Assembly (NCBI RefSeq): GCF_009184395.1 | Contig: NZ_WEIC01000001.1 | Coordinates: 1,072,047 to 1,136,046, forward strand | Source: Amylibacter sp. SFDW26 | GTDB taxonomy: Bacteria > Pseudomonadota > Alphaproteobacteria > Rhodobacterales > Rhodobacteraceae | Direction: 5' to 3' | Length of the DNA: 64,000 bases | Shown: piece after piece, positions 35,469 to 43,317 of the stretch | How the letters are laid out: the number at the start of each line of letters is the position of its first letter | Position numbering within the stretch: position 1 is the stretch's first letter | Translations under genes and position numbers: made by a program | The notes under the pieces: model-generated | What the model saw: the letters and a program-made list of their open reading frames with translations, nothing else | Told to the model about the DNA's origin: nothing | Databases searched by the model: none

Positions 35469-36305
35469 ATGCGCTTTATGCTCACTTTCTGCCTATTGAC
35501 CCTATCTTCTATGGTTCAAGCAGAGGATAAATTTATTACAATTGCTTCCACAACCTCCACTCAGAATTCTGGCCTATATGACTATCTGCTTCCACAATTC
35601 ACCGCAGATACTGGTATCGGTGTGCGTGTTGTTGCAGTGGGCACAGGTCAAGCGATTAAAATAGCGAAAAACGGTGATGCGGACGTTTTGTTGGTTCACC
35701 ACCGCCCATCCGAAGATGCCTTTGTGGAAAATGGCTATGGCATTGAACGTCGTGATGTCATGTACAATGACTTTGTCATCGTTGGCCCAAAAGGCAAGGC
35801 CAGTTTTGAAAGTTTGGAAAATGCGCTGACGACATTCGCATCCACTGAGGATTATGCATTCGTATCGCGCGGTGATGACAGCGGCACCCATAAACGCGAA
35901 CGCGAATTATGGGCAACGTTCAACCTATCTCCACAAGGGAAATGGTACCGTGAAATCGGCGCGGGCATGGGTGCTGCCCTAAACATGTCCGCCTCAATAG
36001 ACGCCTACACAATGTCAGATCGTGGAACATGGTTGTCTTTTGGCAATAAGGGGCAACTGGGTATCATTATCCAAGGTGACGACATTTTGTTTAACCCTTA
36101 CGGCATTATTCTGGTGAACCCTGAAAAACACCCACACGTGAAAATCAGCATGGCACGTCAATTCTCAGATTGGATCGTATCGGATAAAGCACAATCCATT
36201 ATCGGGGCATTTAGCGTCAATGGCATGCAACTTTTTTGTCCAAATGCAAATCCAGAAGATAATATAAATGTGGTCTGTCCTTCCTCAATTCCTAGGACAG
36301 ACTAA
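35469..36305 (+). CDS. tupA: Tungstate-binding periplasmic protein
   Basis: A 278-residue solute-binding protein. Signal peptide residues 1-18 (MRFMLTFCLLTLSSMVQA). The oxyanion-binding N-terminus IASTTSTQNSGLYDYLLP is the TupA signature (TTTS-type), followed by 'RVVAVGTGQAIKIAKNGDADVLLVHH' and SRGDDSGTHKRE (about 137), a second anion contact. TupA binds tungstate much more tightly than molybdate, which suggests tungsten-dependent enzymes (for example aldehyde or formate dehydrogenases) elsewhere in the genome. None is encoded in this window. Confidence 0.93.
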   Translation: MRFMLTFCLLTLSSMVQAEDKFITIASTTSTQNSGLYDYLLPQFTADTGIGVRVVAVGTGQAIKIAKNGDADVLLVHHRPSEDAFVENGYGIERRDVMYNDFVIVGPKGKASFESLENALTTFASTEDYAFVSRGDDSGTHKRERELWATFNLSPQGKWYREIGAGMGAALNMSASIDAYTMSDRGTWLSFGNKGQLGIIIQGDDILFNPYGIILVNPEKHPHVKISMARQFSDWIVSDKAQSIIGAFSVNGMQLFCPNANPEDNINVVCPSSIPRTD

Positions 36306-36351
36306 AAAAGGCATCCCCCGTATAACTGCGCATTGTTTCAAGCTCCTGAGC

Positions 36352-36368
36352 TATGCAATAATTGCATA
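36352..36368. promoter_or_regulatory. Dyad TATGCAAT-A-ATTGCATA before the hairpin array
   Basis: Perfect 8-bp arms around a single A, followed by ATGCAT at 36375-36380 and a -35-like TTGACC at 36383-36388. Its position ahead of the CU-loop hairpins makes it a candidate operator or activator site. A matching -10 could not be fixed with confidence. Confidence 0.45.
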
Positions 36369-36430
36369 ACGGAAATGCATTATTGACCCTTTAAGAATGG
36401 TTACTCAATACCTATCTTATAGACAGAGCG

Positions 36431-36556
36431 AAGGACACACCTCCCATTTAGTCCTTCCTTATATAGGATCTCAGCTTCACTCCTCCCATCCGAAGCCCGA
36501 TCCAAAGTTAGAAAGCGATGCTGCACCTCCTCCCGCGGCATCGCTTTTTCTTTTTG
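36431..36556 (+). ncRNA. Three tandem CU-loop hairpins (cuckoo/CcsR-like sRNA array)
   Basis: Hairpin 1: AAGGAC 36431-36436 with GTCCTT 36451-36456, loop contains CACCTCCCATT. Hairpin 2: GGATC (36466-36470) plus GCTTC (36474-36478) with GAAGC (36492-36496) plus GATCC (36499-36503), loop ACTCCTCCCATCC. Hairpin 3: AAAGCGATGC 36512-36521 with GCATCGCTTT 36538-36547, loop contains CCTCCTCCC, then a T-rich tail that makes it a terminator. The loops are complementary to Shine-Dalgarno sequences. This matches the architecture of the Rhodobacterales 'cuckoo' sRNAs (CcsR1-4 of R. sphaeroides), which sit beside DUF1127 genes. Here they precede the DUF1127 gene, whose start is 122 bp further on. No transcript start is proven. 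Confidence 0.75.
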
Positions 36557-36678
36557 CACTATTCTTATCAGTAAAACTACTTATGCACCAAACGCATGTC
36601 GGAAATGCAACCTTATCTGTTTTATTTTTGGGCAGAACGCCTAAATTAAAGTCATCAGATAAACAATGGAGCAAGCCA

Positions 36679-36888
36679 ATGGCAATCCTAGCACAAACAT
36701 ACAAACCGACTTCTGCAGACACATTTACATCAGTATTCAACATGGTGAAAACAGATGTCGCGAACTACTTAGCTTACCGCAAAACAATTTCTGAGCTAAG
36801 CAAGTTGACAAACCGCGAATTGGGCGATCTTGGCCTAAGCCGTTCAGGCATCAAAGCATCTGCAATCTACGCAGTATACAACTACTAA
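36679..36888 (+). CDS. DUF1127 small protein (copy 2)
   Basis: A 69-residue protein with the DUF1127 C-terminal signature ISELSKLTNRELGDLGLSRS (about 36-55) and a tyrosine-rich end. The ATG at 36679 has GGAG 8 bp before it; the longer frame from 36397 runs through the hairpin array and is rejected. In R. sphaeroides the DUF1127 protein CcaF1 is RNA-binding and affects processing of the CcsR sRNAs. The gene is bracketed by hairpins 1-3 on its left and 4-5 on its right, so an RNA-related role is likely here as well. Confidence 0.88.
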   Translation: MAILAQTYKPTSADTFTSVFNMVKTDVANYLAYRKTISELSKLTNRELGDLGLSRSGIKASAIYAVYNY

Positions 36889-36904
36889 AATTACATACTC
36901 ATAC

Positions 36905-36970
36905 CGATCTGCCCTCCCTCAGATCGTGTTGCATAAAACGGCGTCACCCTCTCCCTGTGGCGCCGTTTTT
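36905..36970 (+). ncRNA. Two CU-loop hairpins following DUF1127 copy 2
   Basis: Hairpin 4: CGATCTG 36905-36911 with CAGATCG 36920-36926, loop CCCTCCCT. Hairpin 5: AAAACGGCG-T-CAC (36935-36947) with GTG-G-CGCCGTTTT (36957-36969; T-G wobble), loop CCTCTCCCT, followed by T residues, so it doubles as the transcript terminator. They start 16 bp after the stop codon of the DUF1127 gene and probably belong to the same transcript. Loops carry the same anti-Shine-Dalgarno CU motif as hairpins 1-3. Confidence 0.75.
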
Positions 36971-37027
36971 TATTGGCCCAATAAAACAGCCTTGATATCA
37001 GCAGCAGTTTCCATCACTCATGTTCAT

Positions 37028-37417
37028 ATGAAATCACACGCAATTATCCCCAGAGAATTACAACCATATTACGATGACTGGAAAATGTCCCCAGGCCTAC
37101 AGTCTGGTAACCACATTTTCTTTACAGGTTTTACAGGTGCAAATGCTAACGGCGACCTACCAAGCGACCCAGAAGCTCAAATGCGAAATGCGTTTGAAAA
37201 AGTTGGCCTTGTTCTAAAAGAAGCAAATTTAGACTTTGGCGCACTTGTAGAAATGACAACATACCACATTGGTTTGCGCGATCATCTTGAGGTCTTCAAG
37301 TCTATTAGATCCGAATATGTCCAAGAACCTTACCCAGCATGGACAGCCATTGAAGTTTCAGGTTTTGTCAGAGAAGGCGCGATAATAGAAATTCGCGTTA
37401 TAGCGCGCACAGAATAA
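37028..37417 (+). CDS. RidA-family protein
   Basis: A 129-residue protein of the YjgF/YER057c/UK114 superfamily. The start MKSHAIIPRELQPYYDDWKM at 37028 discards 34 upstream codons that run through hairpin 5. The RidA fold is seen in PGLQSGNHIFFTGFTGANA (about 21-39), a central MRNAFEKVGLVLKEANLDF and the closing YPAWTAIEVSGFVREGAIIEIRVIA. Canonical RidA has an active-site Arg about 105 in the strand 'P.R.....L'; here the equivalent reads PAWTAIEVSGF, with no Arg, so it is one of the non-deaminase-type Rid subfamilies. It converges on uvrD with 4 bp between stops. Confidence 0.85.
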   Translation: MKSHAIIPRELQPYYDDWKMSPGLQSGNHIFFTGFTGANANGDLPSDPEAQMRNAFEKVGLVLKEANLDFGALVEMTTYHIGLRDHLEVFKSIRSEYVQEPYPAWTAIEVSGFVREGAIIEIRVIARTE

Positions 37418-37421
37418 GCAT

Positions 37422-39773
37422 CTAAAACGGCACTTCATCTTCAGCTTGAACAAAGCTCGCTAAAATTTTCTTAGCCCCGCCACCATCAAAAACAATCGAC
37501 AGTTTATCCGCTTCCACGCCGATTACCGTTCCATTGCCGTATTTCCCATGATTCACACGATCCCCAATCCCAAAATCGGGCACAGCTTCGGCATCAATGA
37601 TCAACGGTTTACGTGGCTTTGATGGAATCACCGTCATGCCAGATGTACGCGATTGCATCCGTTTCCAGCCCGGTGAACTATAAGCATCGGCCTTAGCAGC
37701 CTTATCCGCCAAATCGGACTGCATTGTCGCCCCACCACTCGTGCCACCATAAAGCCCAGGCGCACTTAGAACATCAACATGCTCTGGTGGCAACTCATCC
37801 ACAAACCGCGATGCCATTTGCGTTTGCCATTGCCCATAAACACGACGGTTTTGCGCAAAACTGATCGTGCAAAACTCTTCGGCCCGCGTGATGCCCACAT
37901 AGGCCAAGCGTCGTTCTTCCTCGACACCCTTTTGCCCTGTCTCATCCATAGCCCGTTGCGATGGGAACAACCCATCTTCCCAACCGGGTAAAAACACCAC
38001 AGGAAATTCCAAACCTTTGGCAGCATGCAATGTCATAATACTGACCTTAGGCGTATCCGCTTCCTGCTCATTATCCATAATCAGGCTGACGTGTTCCAAA
38101 AACCCTTGCAGATTCTCAAACTCTTCCAACGCCTTCACAAGCTCTTTCAAGTTTTCCAACCGCCCAGGCGCTTCTGGCGTTTTGTCATTCTTCCAGTGAT
38201 CCGTATAGCCGCTTTCATCCAAAATAAGTTCAGCCACCTCAATATGGCTCATCGCACCGTCCCGAATGGCAGTTGTCCAACGATCGAACCCTTCGACCAG
38301 TTGTTTCAATGAATTACGCGCACGGGCAGACAAGCCGCCCTCTTCCACAACAATCCGCGCGCCTTCTAACAAAGACACACCATTTTCACGCGCTGCTTGG
38401 TTGATAATTTGCTGCGCCTTGTCGCCAATCCCGCGTTTTGGTGTATTCACAATCCGCTCAAACGCCAAACCATCTTCATTAGAAACCGCAACACGGAAAT
38501 AGGCCATCGCATCACGGATTTCCATCCGCTCATAAAACCGCGGCCCGCCAATCACGCGGTAATTCAAACCGATGGTCAGGAAACGGTCTTCAAAGGCTCG
38601 CATCTGATGGGATGCACGCACAAGAATAGCCATTTCATCCAACGAAACCGCATCATGTCCACGGGTGCCGCGCTGGAAATTCTCAATCTCATCACCAATC
38701 CAACGCGCTTCTTCTTCGCCATCCCAATGGCCAATCAAACGAACCTTATCTCCGTCTTTTTTATCCGTCCAAAGCGTCTTTCCTAAACGGTTCTCATTGC
38801 CATTGATAACGCCAGAAGCAGCCCCCAGAATATGATGCGTAGACCGATAATTCTGCTCCAGCTTAACAACATGCGCCCCAGGGAAATCCTTTTCAAACCG
38901 CAGGATATTTCCCACTTCAGCACCACGCCAACCATAAATCGACTGATCATCATCACCGACACAACAGATGTTCTTATGGTTTGATGCCAACAACCGCAGC
39001 CACAAATACTGCGCCACGTTGGTATCTTGGTATTCGTCCACCAGAATGTATTTAAACCAGCGTTGGTATTGCTGCAAAATATCAGGATGCGCTTGAAAAA
39101 TCGTCACCACATGCAACAGCAAATCCCCAAAATCTGCGGCATTCAGCGTTTTCAAACGCGCTTGATATTGCTCGTATAAATCCACACCTTTGTGATTGAA
39201 CAAAGCACCGTCACTCGCAGGGACTTTTAAGGGCGTCCAAGCGCGGTTTTTCCAACTGTCAATGATCCCTGCCAACATGCGTGGCGGCCAACGTTTCGGA
39301 TCAATATGTTCCGCTTCGATCAACTGCTTCATCAAACGGATCTGATCATCCGTGTCCAAAATAGTGAAATTGGATTTCAGTCCAACCAGTTCCGCATGGC
39401 GGCGCAGGATTTTCACGCAAAGCGAGTGGAATGTGCCCAGCCAAGGCATCCCTTCGACCATTTCGCCTAACATACCGCCCACACGATTTTTCATCTCGCG
39501 TGCCGCTTTATTGGTAAAGGTCACCGCCAAAATCTCATTCGGCCGCGCGGTACCCGTGTTCAACAGATGCACAATACGCGAGGTCAATGCTTTGGTCTTA
39601 CCCGTTCCCGCACCCGCCAGCATCAACACAGGTCCACTCAGTGTTTCCACCGCCTCGCGCTGTGCAGGGTTCAACCCTTCCAAATACGGTGTCGGCCGCG
39701 CGCCCATCGCCATTTGCGAAAGGCTGCGCTTTTCTGCTTGTTCAAAAGCGTCGGTATCATCCCAATCATTCAT
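37422..39773 (-). CDS. uvrD: ATP-dependent DNA helicase UvrD/PcrA type
   Basis: A 783-residue superfamily 1A helicase in nucleotide-excision and mismatch repair. Motif I LAGAGTGKTKALTSRI at about 52-67, motif II ILVDEYQDTN, motif III QSIYGWRGAE, and motif VI VGITRAEEF are all present, and the protein ends in a C-terminal Tudor-like region (IGDRVNHGKYGNGTVIGVE...) that binds RNA polymerase in PcrA/UvrD. A perfect alphaproteobacterial LexA box lies 41 bp before the start codon, so it is SOS-regulated. It converges on the RidA gene. Confidence 0.95.
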   Translation of the reverse strand: MNDWDDTDAFEQAEKRSLSQMAMGARPTPYLEGLNPAQREAVETLSGPVLMLAGAGTGKTKALTSRIVHLLNTGTARPNEILAVTFTNKAAREMKNRVGGMLGEMVEGMPWLGTFHSLCVKILRRHAELVGLKSNFTILDTDDQIRLMKQLIEAEHIDPKRWPPRMLAGIIDSWKNRAWTPLKVPASDGALFNHKGVDLYEQYQARLKTLNAADFGDLLLHVVTIFQAHPDILQQYQRWFKYILVDEYQDTNVAQYLWLRLLASNHKNICCVGDDDQSIYGWRGAEVGNILRFEKDFPGAHVVKLEQNYRSTHHILGAASGVINGNENRLGKTLWTDKKDGDKVRLIGHWDGEEEARWIGDEIENFQRGTRGHDAVSLDEMAILVRASHQMRAFEDRFLTIGLNYRVIGGPRFYERMEIRDAMAYFRVAVSNEDGLAFERIVNTPKRGIGDKAQQIINQAARENGVSLLEGARIVVEEGGLSARARNSLKQLVEGFDRWTTAIRDGAMSHIEVAELILDESGYTDHWKNDKTPEAPGRLENLKELVKALEEFENLQGFLEHVSLIMDNEQEADTPKVSIMTLHAAKGLEFPVVFLPGWEDGLFPSQRAMDETGQKGVEEERRLAYVGITRAEEFCTISFAQNRRVYGQWQTQMASRFVDELPPEHVDVLSAPGLYGGTSGGATMQSDLADKAAKADAYSSPGWKRMQSRTSGMTVIPSKPRKPLIIDAEAVPDFGIGDRVNHGKYGNGTVIGVEADKLSIVFDGGGAKKILASFVQAEDEVPF

Positions 39774-39813
39774 CCGCGCATCGTAACTGTATTTACAAGA
39801 AAGTAAAAGCGTT

Positions 39814-39828
39814 GTTCACACAATGTTC
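39814..39828. promoter_or_regulatory. LexA box GTTC-N7-GTTC before uvrD
   Basis: GTTC at 39814-39817, seven bases ACACAAT, then GTTC at 39825-39828. This is the exact direct-repeat consensus of alphaproteobacterial LexA. It lies 41 bp upstream of the uvrD start codon (minus strand). Confidence 0.85.
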
Positions 39829-39838
39829 CACCATAAAT

Positions 39839-39861
39839 AAAAACCATAATTTATGGTTTTT
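39839..39861. repeat. AT-rich inverted repeat between uvrD and tRNA-Gly
   Basis: AAAAACCATAA faces TTATGGTTTTT (11-bp arms, one central base). The stem has T-rich ends on both strands, so it could act as a bidirectional terminator or insulator between the LexA-controlled uvrD promoter and the tRNA promoter. A third ACCATAA copy lies at 39830-39836. Confidence 0.5.
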
Positions 39862-39866
39862 TCCAC

Positions 39867-39894
39867 TTGCAGCAGCTATGGTTAAGTGTATAAA
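39867..39894 (+). promoter_or_regulatory. Sigma-70-type promoter of tRNA-Gly
   Basis: TTGCAG at 39867-39872 and TATAAA at 39889-39894 with a 16-bp spacer. Transcription would start near 39901, about 12 nt before the mature tRNA. Confidence 0.65.
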
Positions 39895-39912
39895 CCGCTT
39901 TACCAAATGGAC

Positions 39913-39987
39913 GCGGGCGTAGCTCAGGGGTAGAGCATAACCTTGCCAAGGTTAGGGTCGAGAGTTCGAATCTCTTCGCCCGCTCCA
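39913..39987 (+). tRNA. tRNA-Gly (GCC)
   Basis: A 75-nt cloverleaf. Acceptor arms are GCGGGCG (39913-39919) and CGCCCGC (39977-39983), discriminator U, and CCA encoded at 39985-39987. The anticodon stem ACCTT-GCC-AAGGT presents GCC. D arm GTAGCTCAGGGGTAGAGC and T arm GAGAG-TTCGAAT-CTCTT are regular. Confidence 0.97.
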
Positions 39988-39998
39988 ATTTGAAAACA

Positions 39999-40030
39999 AA
40001 GGGTCGCAGTGAAAACTGCGACCCTTGTTT
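39999..40030 (+). terminator. Terminator after tRNA-Gly
   Basis: AAGGGTCGCAGT (39999-40010) pairs perfectly with ACTGCGACCCTT (40015-40026) around a GAAA tetraloop, followed by GTTTC. It begins 12 nt after the tRNA. Confidence 0.85.
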
Positions 40031-40092
40031 CATTTCAGCTGTATAAAATACATATTAGATCAAAGCAAAAAAACAGCCCTACCCCCAAAGAA

Positions 40093-40122
40093 AAAGGCCC
40101 GAACAAATGTTCAGGCCTTTTC
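40093..40122 (-). terminator. Terminator of the tad gene cluster
   Basis: AAAGGCC-C-GAACA (40093-40105) pairs with TGTTC-A-GGCCTTT (40108-40120), one C-A mismatch. On the minus strand the run TTTTTCTTT follows. It lies 22 bp after the last tad gene. Confidence 0.8.
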
Positions 40123-40143
40123 ATTTTAGAATGCTAAAATGAT

Positions 40144-40761
40144 TTAGCTGCGTGTTGAACCGTCAGAAGAATCGTCAGAATCATAATTAGGGTTCGTCGC
40201 ACGTTCCGGACCATTCACTTGGTCAGTATTGATGATCTCAGGGTGGAAACGTGGTGTTACAACAACTTCATTCAAAAAGGTCGTCGCAATCAACTGTCCA
40301 GCTGAAAGTCTTGGTTCAAACGGAACACCCGTTTGGATCAAAATCAACGTTTCGCCAATTGTCATAGTTGGAATAACCTCATTTGGAAGTCCTGACACAT
40401 CAAAAACGCGTTGGCCACCATTCACAGCTGTACTCCATTGAATGCGTTTTGTATCTGCATCAACTTGCAAAATACTTGTCACAACCATAGTCGGGTCTGA
40501 GCCATCAGCCTCAACAATAGATTCAAACACAGTTCCAACAGTATTAATGAAAGCATCATCTACAACGTCTTGACGTGAAACCAAATCAACAGCTGTATAT
40601 GTTGCTTTGTTTGCCTTCATGTATGTCTTAAAGCCATCAAAGAAAGAGTAGCTTGTGACGATCCATGTCAGAATTACAGGCGCAATAACTGCAAACTCTA
40701 CGCTAATGTTACCTTTGTCATTCTGGGTAAACTTGCGGATATATTTTTGAAGAATATTCAT
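40144..40761 (-). CDS. TadE-family pilus assembly protein (gene 3 of 3)
   Basis: A 205-residue pseudopilin-like minor component of a Tad/Flp system. N-terminus: a basic stretch, the processing-type motif 'KGNISVEFAVIAPVILTWIV' (Glu at position 5 of the motif, as in TadE/TadF) with the hydrophobic helix about 24-43, then an extracellular domain of about 150 residues ending in a Ser/Asp-rich tail (SDDSSDGSTRS). It overlaps the previous gene by 1 bp (TAATG). The rest of the Tad machinery (tadA-C, rcpA) is not in the window. Confidence 0.85.
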   Translation of the reverse strand: MNILQKYIRKFTQNDKGNISVEFAVIAPVILTWIVTSYSFFDGFKTYMKANKATYTAVDLVSRQDVVDDAFINTVGTVFESIVEADGSDPTMVVTSILQVDADTKRIQWSTAVNGGQRVFDVSGLPNEVIPTMTIGETLILIQTGVPFEPRLSAGQLIATTFLNEVVVTPRFHPEIINTDQVNGPERATNPNYDSDDSSDGSTRS

Positions 40762-41297
40762 TATATTGGCTCCACTACATAAGCTGTATCAGCTACTAAT
40801 TTCACGTGACCTTCTTCATTGCTGGAAAAGATACCAGGCAATGAATTCGGGAATACACGGTCAATGACTACACATGCACGAACATATACCGCATCATTTT
40901 GTTGACCTGGTGTAAACTCAGTCACAGGCTCGCTGTTGTCTGCACGATTGATACATTGGATTGTTGCTGGTTTTGTAAACCCAGCTGATGTATCGATCGG
41001 GCTCATTTCAACTGCGATATTTTCAGAGCAGTTTTTGATGAACGTTGCGTGGCTACAAATTTCGCTCTTGAAATAAGCCAACCCATTATCATTTGATTCT
41101 GGGAAGCCATGTAGACGCACCTCACGAACAGTTTTGTCCAGTGCTGTCTCTAAGTTTGTATATCTTAGCATCATAACAGCTGCATCAAAGTTTATAGCAA
41201 CGAGGCCAAAAATCATTGGAAACAAAACCGCGAATTCTACGCCGAGTGATCCCTTTTGGTCTTTAGAGAAGCTCTTGAAGTTTTTAAGAAATTTCAT
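40761..41297 (-). CDS. TadE-family pilus assembly protein (gene 2 of 3)
   Basis: A 178-residue protein with the TadE signature QKGSLGVEFAVLFPMIFGLV (about 15-34), a single N-terminal transmembrane helix, and an exported domain containing four cysteines (SEICSHATFIKNCSEN, ATIQCINR, RACVVID) that could form two disulphides. It starts 13 bp after the TadG-like gene on the same strand and overlaps the next gene by 1 bp. Probably a minor pseudopilin of the Flp pilus. Confidence 0.85.
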   Translation of the reverse strand: MKFLKNFKSFSKDQKGSLGVEFAVLFPMIFGLVAINFDAAVMMLRYTNLETALDKTVREVRLHGFPESNDNGLAYFKSEICSHATFIKNCSENIAVEMSPIDTSAGFTKPATIQCINRADNSEPVTEFTPGQQNDAVYVRACVVIDRVFPNSLPGIFSSNEEGHVKLVADTAYVVEPI

Positions 41298-41310
41298 AAT
41301 CCCATCCTCA

Positions 41311-42915
41311 CTACTGAGTTAGCTTAAGTTTTTGAACAGAAATCGCGATTGAAGCAAAAGCGGCTTCGATGTCCAAAGCGGTTACGTTATAGAATTGACC
41401 AGGGCCAGATGCACAATCGCTTAGAAGCGTTTCGGCATTAGATGATCCATTGCTCGTTGTGTTCGCATCACCAAAGTAGATTGTATATACAACCAAGTTA
41501 TCGTGTTGCTTAGCAGCTTCACATGTCGCACGCATCGCCGTATCGGCTTCTTGTGCTGATGTTTCATTACCATAAAGAGTATTAACACTGCTTACTTGAT
41601 CAGAGATTTGCACATAATCGTATAGTGTAAGCAAATCCCATGTGTCAGCCCAATCTAATTGTTCAGTGATACCCTCAGGCAAGCTGTCATACTTGATCTT
41701 GTTCCAGTTATAATCATAAATGAACCAATAATCATTATAGCTGCTGTCATAGCCGATCTTATAGTACTTACCATCGCTACGTTGCATATAGTGACCAGCA
41801 TATTGGCTGCCATTCACTTTATACACGTTTGATGGACCGCTACGATAATCATCTTTCAAACGACGGTGGCTTGTATTGTTACCATCACTCATCACGATCA
41901 AAGCCTTCAGAACACCAGCCTCAGTGAAGCTTTTTGGGTGATCTGCTGCTTCAGGGCTACCCAAAGCGTTAGCAATTGGAACCGCACCACGGTCTAGCAA
42001 AGCTGCACCCCAACGTGTACCAATATGCGTCGCAGTAGAACCTGTTGCCTGTAATGAATTGATTTTAGCTTTCAAGTCATCTTTAGACGTTGAGAAAGGC
42101 AAAATCTCTGAATACGCAGATGTTCTACAATCCCTTACTTTATTCAAAGAACCACCATAATATCTATTGAAAGCATAGCTTGAAAGCTGCTTCAACTCTA
42201 CAGATGTTGGCAATTCTGTTGCCGCATACTCATCATGATCAAAGATAATACAGTGGTGATCATCGTGATGATCCTCAGTTGTATAAAGATCAAACATACT
42301 TTCTGGCAAACTTACGTTCGTTGCATATGGAACAATAGATACTGCCGTAACAGTGTTTTCCGCTGCAACTACAGATGGTTCTTTGATCACAGTGTCGATA
42401 AACTTGTTAGCGGCCACTTTCAAATTAGAAATCTTAGATCCTTGCATAGATCCAGACACATCCAAAACCATAGAAATCTCTAGGTTAGGAATACGCTCCG
42501 AAGCAGTACTTTCCACACGTACATCTAAAGTATCAAGCCCCATTAAGCCTAAGAAATATGTATCTAGTTCTGCTGTCGCATAAGCTGAAACTGTACGTCC
42601 AGTTAGCGATACTTCCGTTTTTTCAGGATCGATATCAGCTTGAAAACTAGCAAGAGATGACACCTTGCTCATATATTCTCGCACGATGTCGCCAGCTTCT
42701 TCTGCATCACCAGTTTGTCTTAGGGATGCGGCCGCAAGCACGGCACGGTCAAGATTATATTGTATACTACTTCTTACAGCTTCGTGGCGCACAATATCAA
42801 TTGCACTGCCACCAATGAGGATCATAGTTGATGCCATTGTAGCCGCAAATAGGGAGAAAGAACCGCGTTCATCGCGCTCAAACTTTCTCATCATTTTACT
42901 CATGTACTGTTTCAT
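41311..42915 (-). CDS. TadG-family protein with von Willebrand factor A domain (gene 1 of 3)
   Basis: A 534-residue pilus-associated protein. N-terminal TadG-type segment DERGSFSLFAATMASTMILIGG (about 15-36) with one transmembrane helix, then a Flp/TadG-like helical region, and from about 150 a vWA domain with the MIDAS motif MVLDVSGSMQGSK. An insertion at about 225-240 is rich in His and Asp (DHHDDHHCIIFDHDEY), and another at about 365-410 is Tyr/Asp-rich. Both could bind metal or surface ligands. GGAAGTGAAAAA precedes the start. First of the three-gene tad unit. Confidence 0.9.
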   Translation of the reverse strand: MKQYMSKMMRKFERDERGSFSLFAATMASTMILIGGSAIDIVRHEAVRSSIQYNLDRAVLAAASLRQTGDAEEAGDIVREYMSKVSSLASFQADIDPEKTEVSLTGRTVSAYATAELDTYFLGLMGLDTLDVRVESTASERIPNLEISMVLDVSGSMQGSKISNLKVAANKFIDTVIKEPSVVAAENTVTAVSIVPYATNVSLPESMFDLYTTEDHHDDHHCIIFDHDEYAATELPTSVELKQLSSYAFNRYYGGSLNKVRDCRTSAYSEILPFSTSKDDLKAKINSLQATGSTATHIGTRWGAALLDRGAVPIANALGSPEAADHPKSFTEAGVLKALIVMSDGNNTSHRRLKDDYRSGPSNVYKVNGSQYAGHYMQRSDGKYYKIGYDSSYNDYWFIYDYNWNKIKYDSLPEGITEQLDWADTWDLLTLYDYVQISDQVSSVNTLYGNETSAQEADTAMRATCEAAKQHDNLVVYTIYFGDANTTSNGSSNAETLLSDCASGPGQFYNVTALDIEAAFASIAISVQKLKLTQ

Positions 42916-43317
42916 TTTTTCACTTCCATATACATTACGGATTCATAACTACCGATCCTTATCCCCATTCGGCGTGTTCTCAGTTTGGCTGTAACTAGGC
43001 TTTAATCGTATGTTTTTCGGACGAAATCGGTCAATACTGTGGTGATGTGTATTTTTGCCATGCAAAATATGACACAACTTAAGATATTGAAATATAATGA
43101 TTATTACTGTAATAAGCAAAAAACCGCTGTTTAAATGTGGCATAAATGGCGTAGTTTAGGCGAAAAGCATCGCGACAATACTCGCGAATAAATATGACCG
43201 TTTCGAACTGCGAAACAATCGACCCAATTTCAAAGCTTCAAAAATTATACTTTTTTAACATTTCGGCTTGAAATTAGGGGAATCACCCTATGTATTTTTT
43301 GCTTTCTAGGGCAAAGA
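42916..43317. other. Intergenic region upstream of the tad genes
   Basis: Four hundred bases without a credible gene, AT-rich in the middle (43070-43130). It must contain the tad promoter. No GTTC-N7-GTTC, TTAA-N7-TTAA, DnaA box or terminator was found. Confidence 0.45.

Noticed and set aside
36397-36678. N-terminal extension of the DUF1127 copy 2 frame
   Set aside because: It runs through the three hairpins of the putative sRNA array; the conserved domain begins after the ATG at 36679, which has a proper Shine-Dalgarno.
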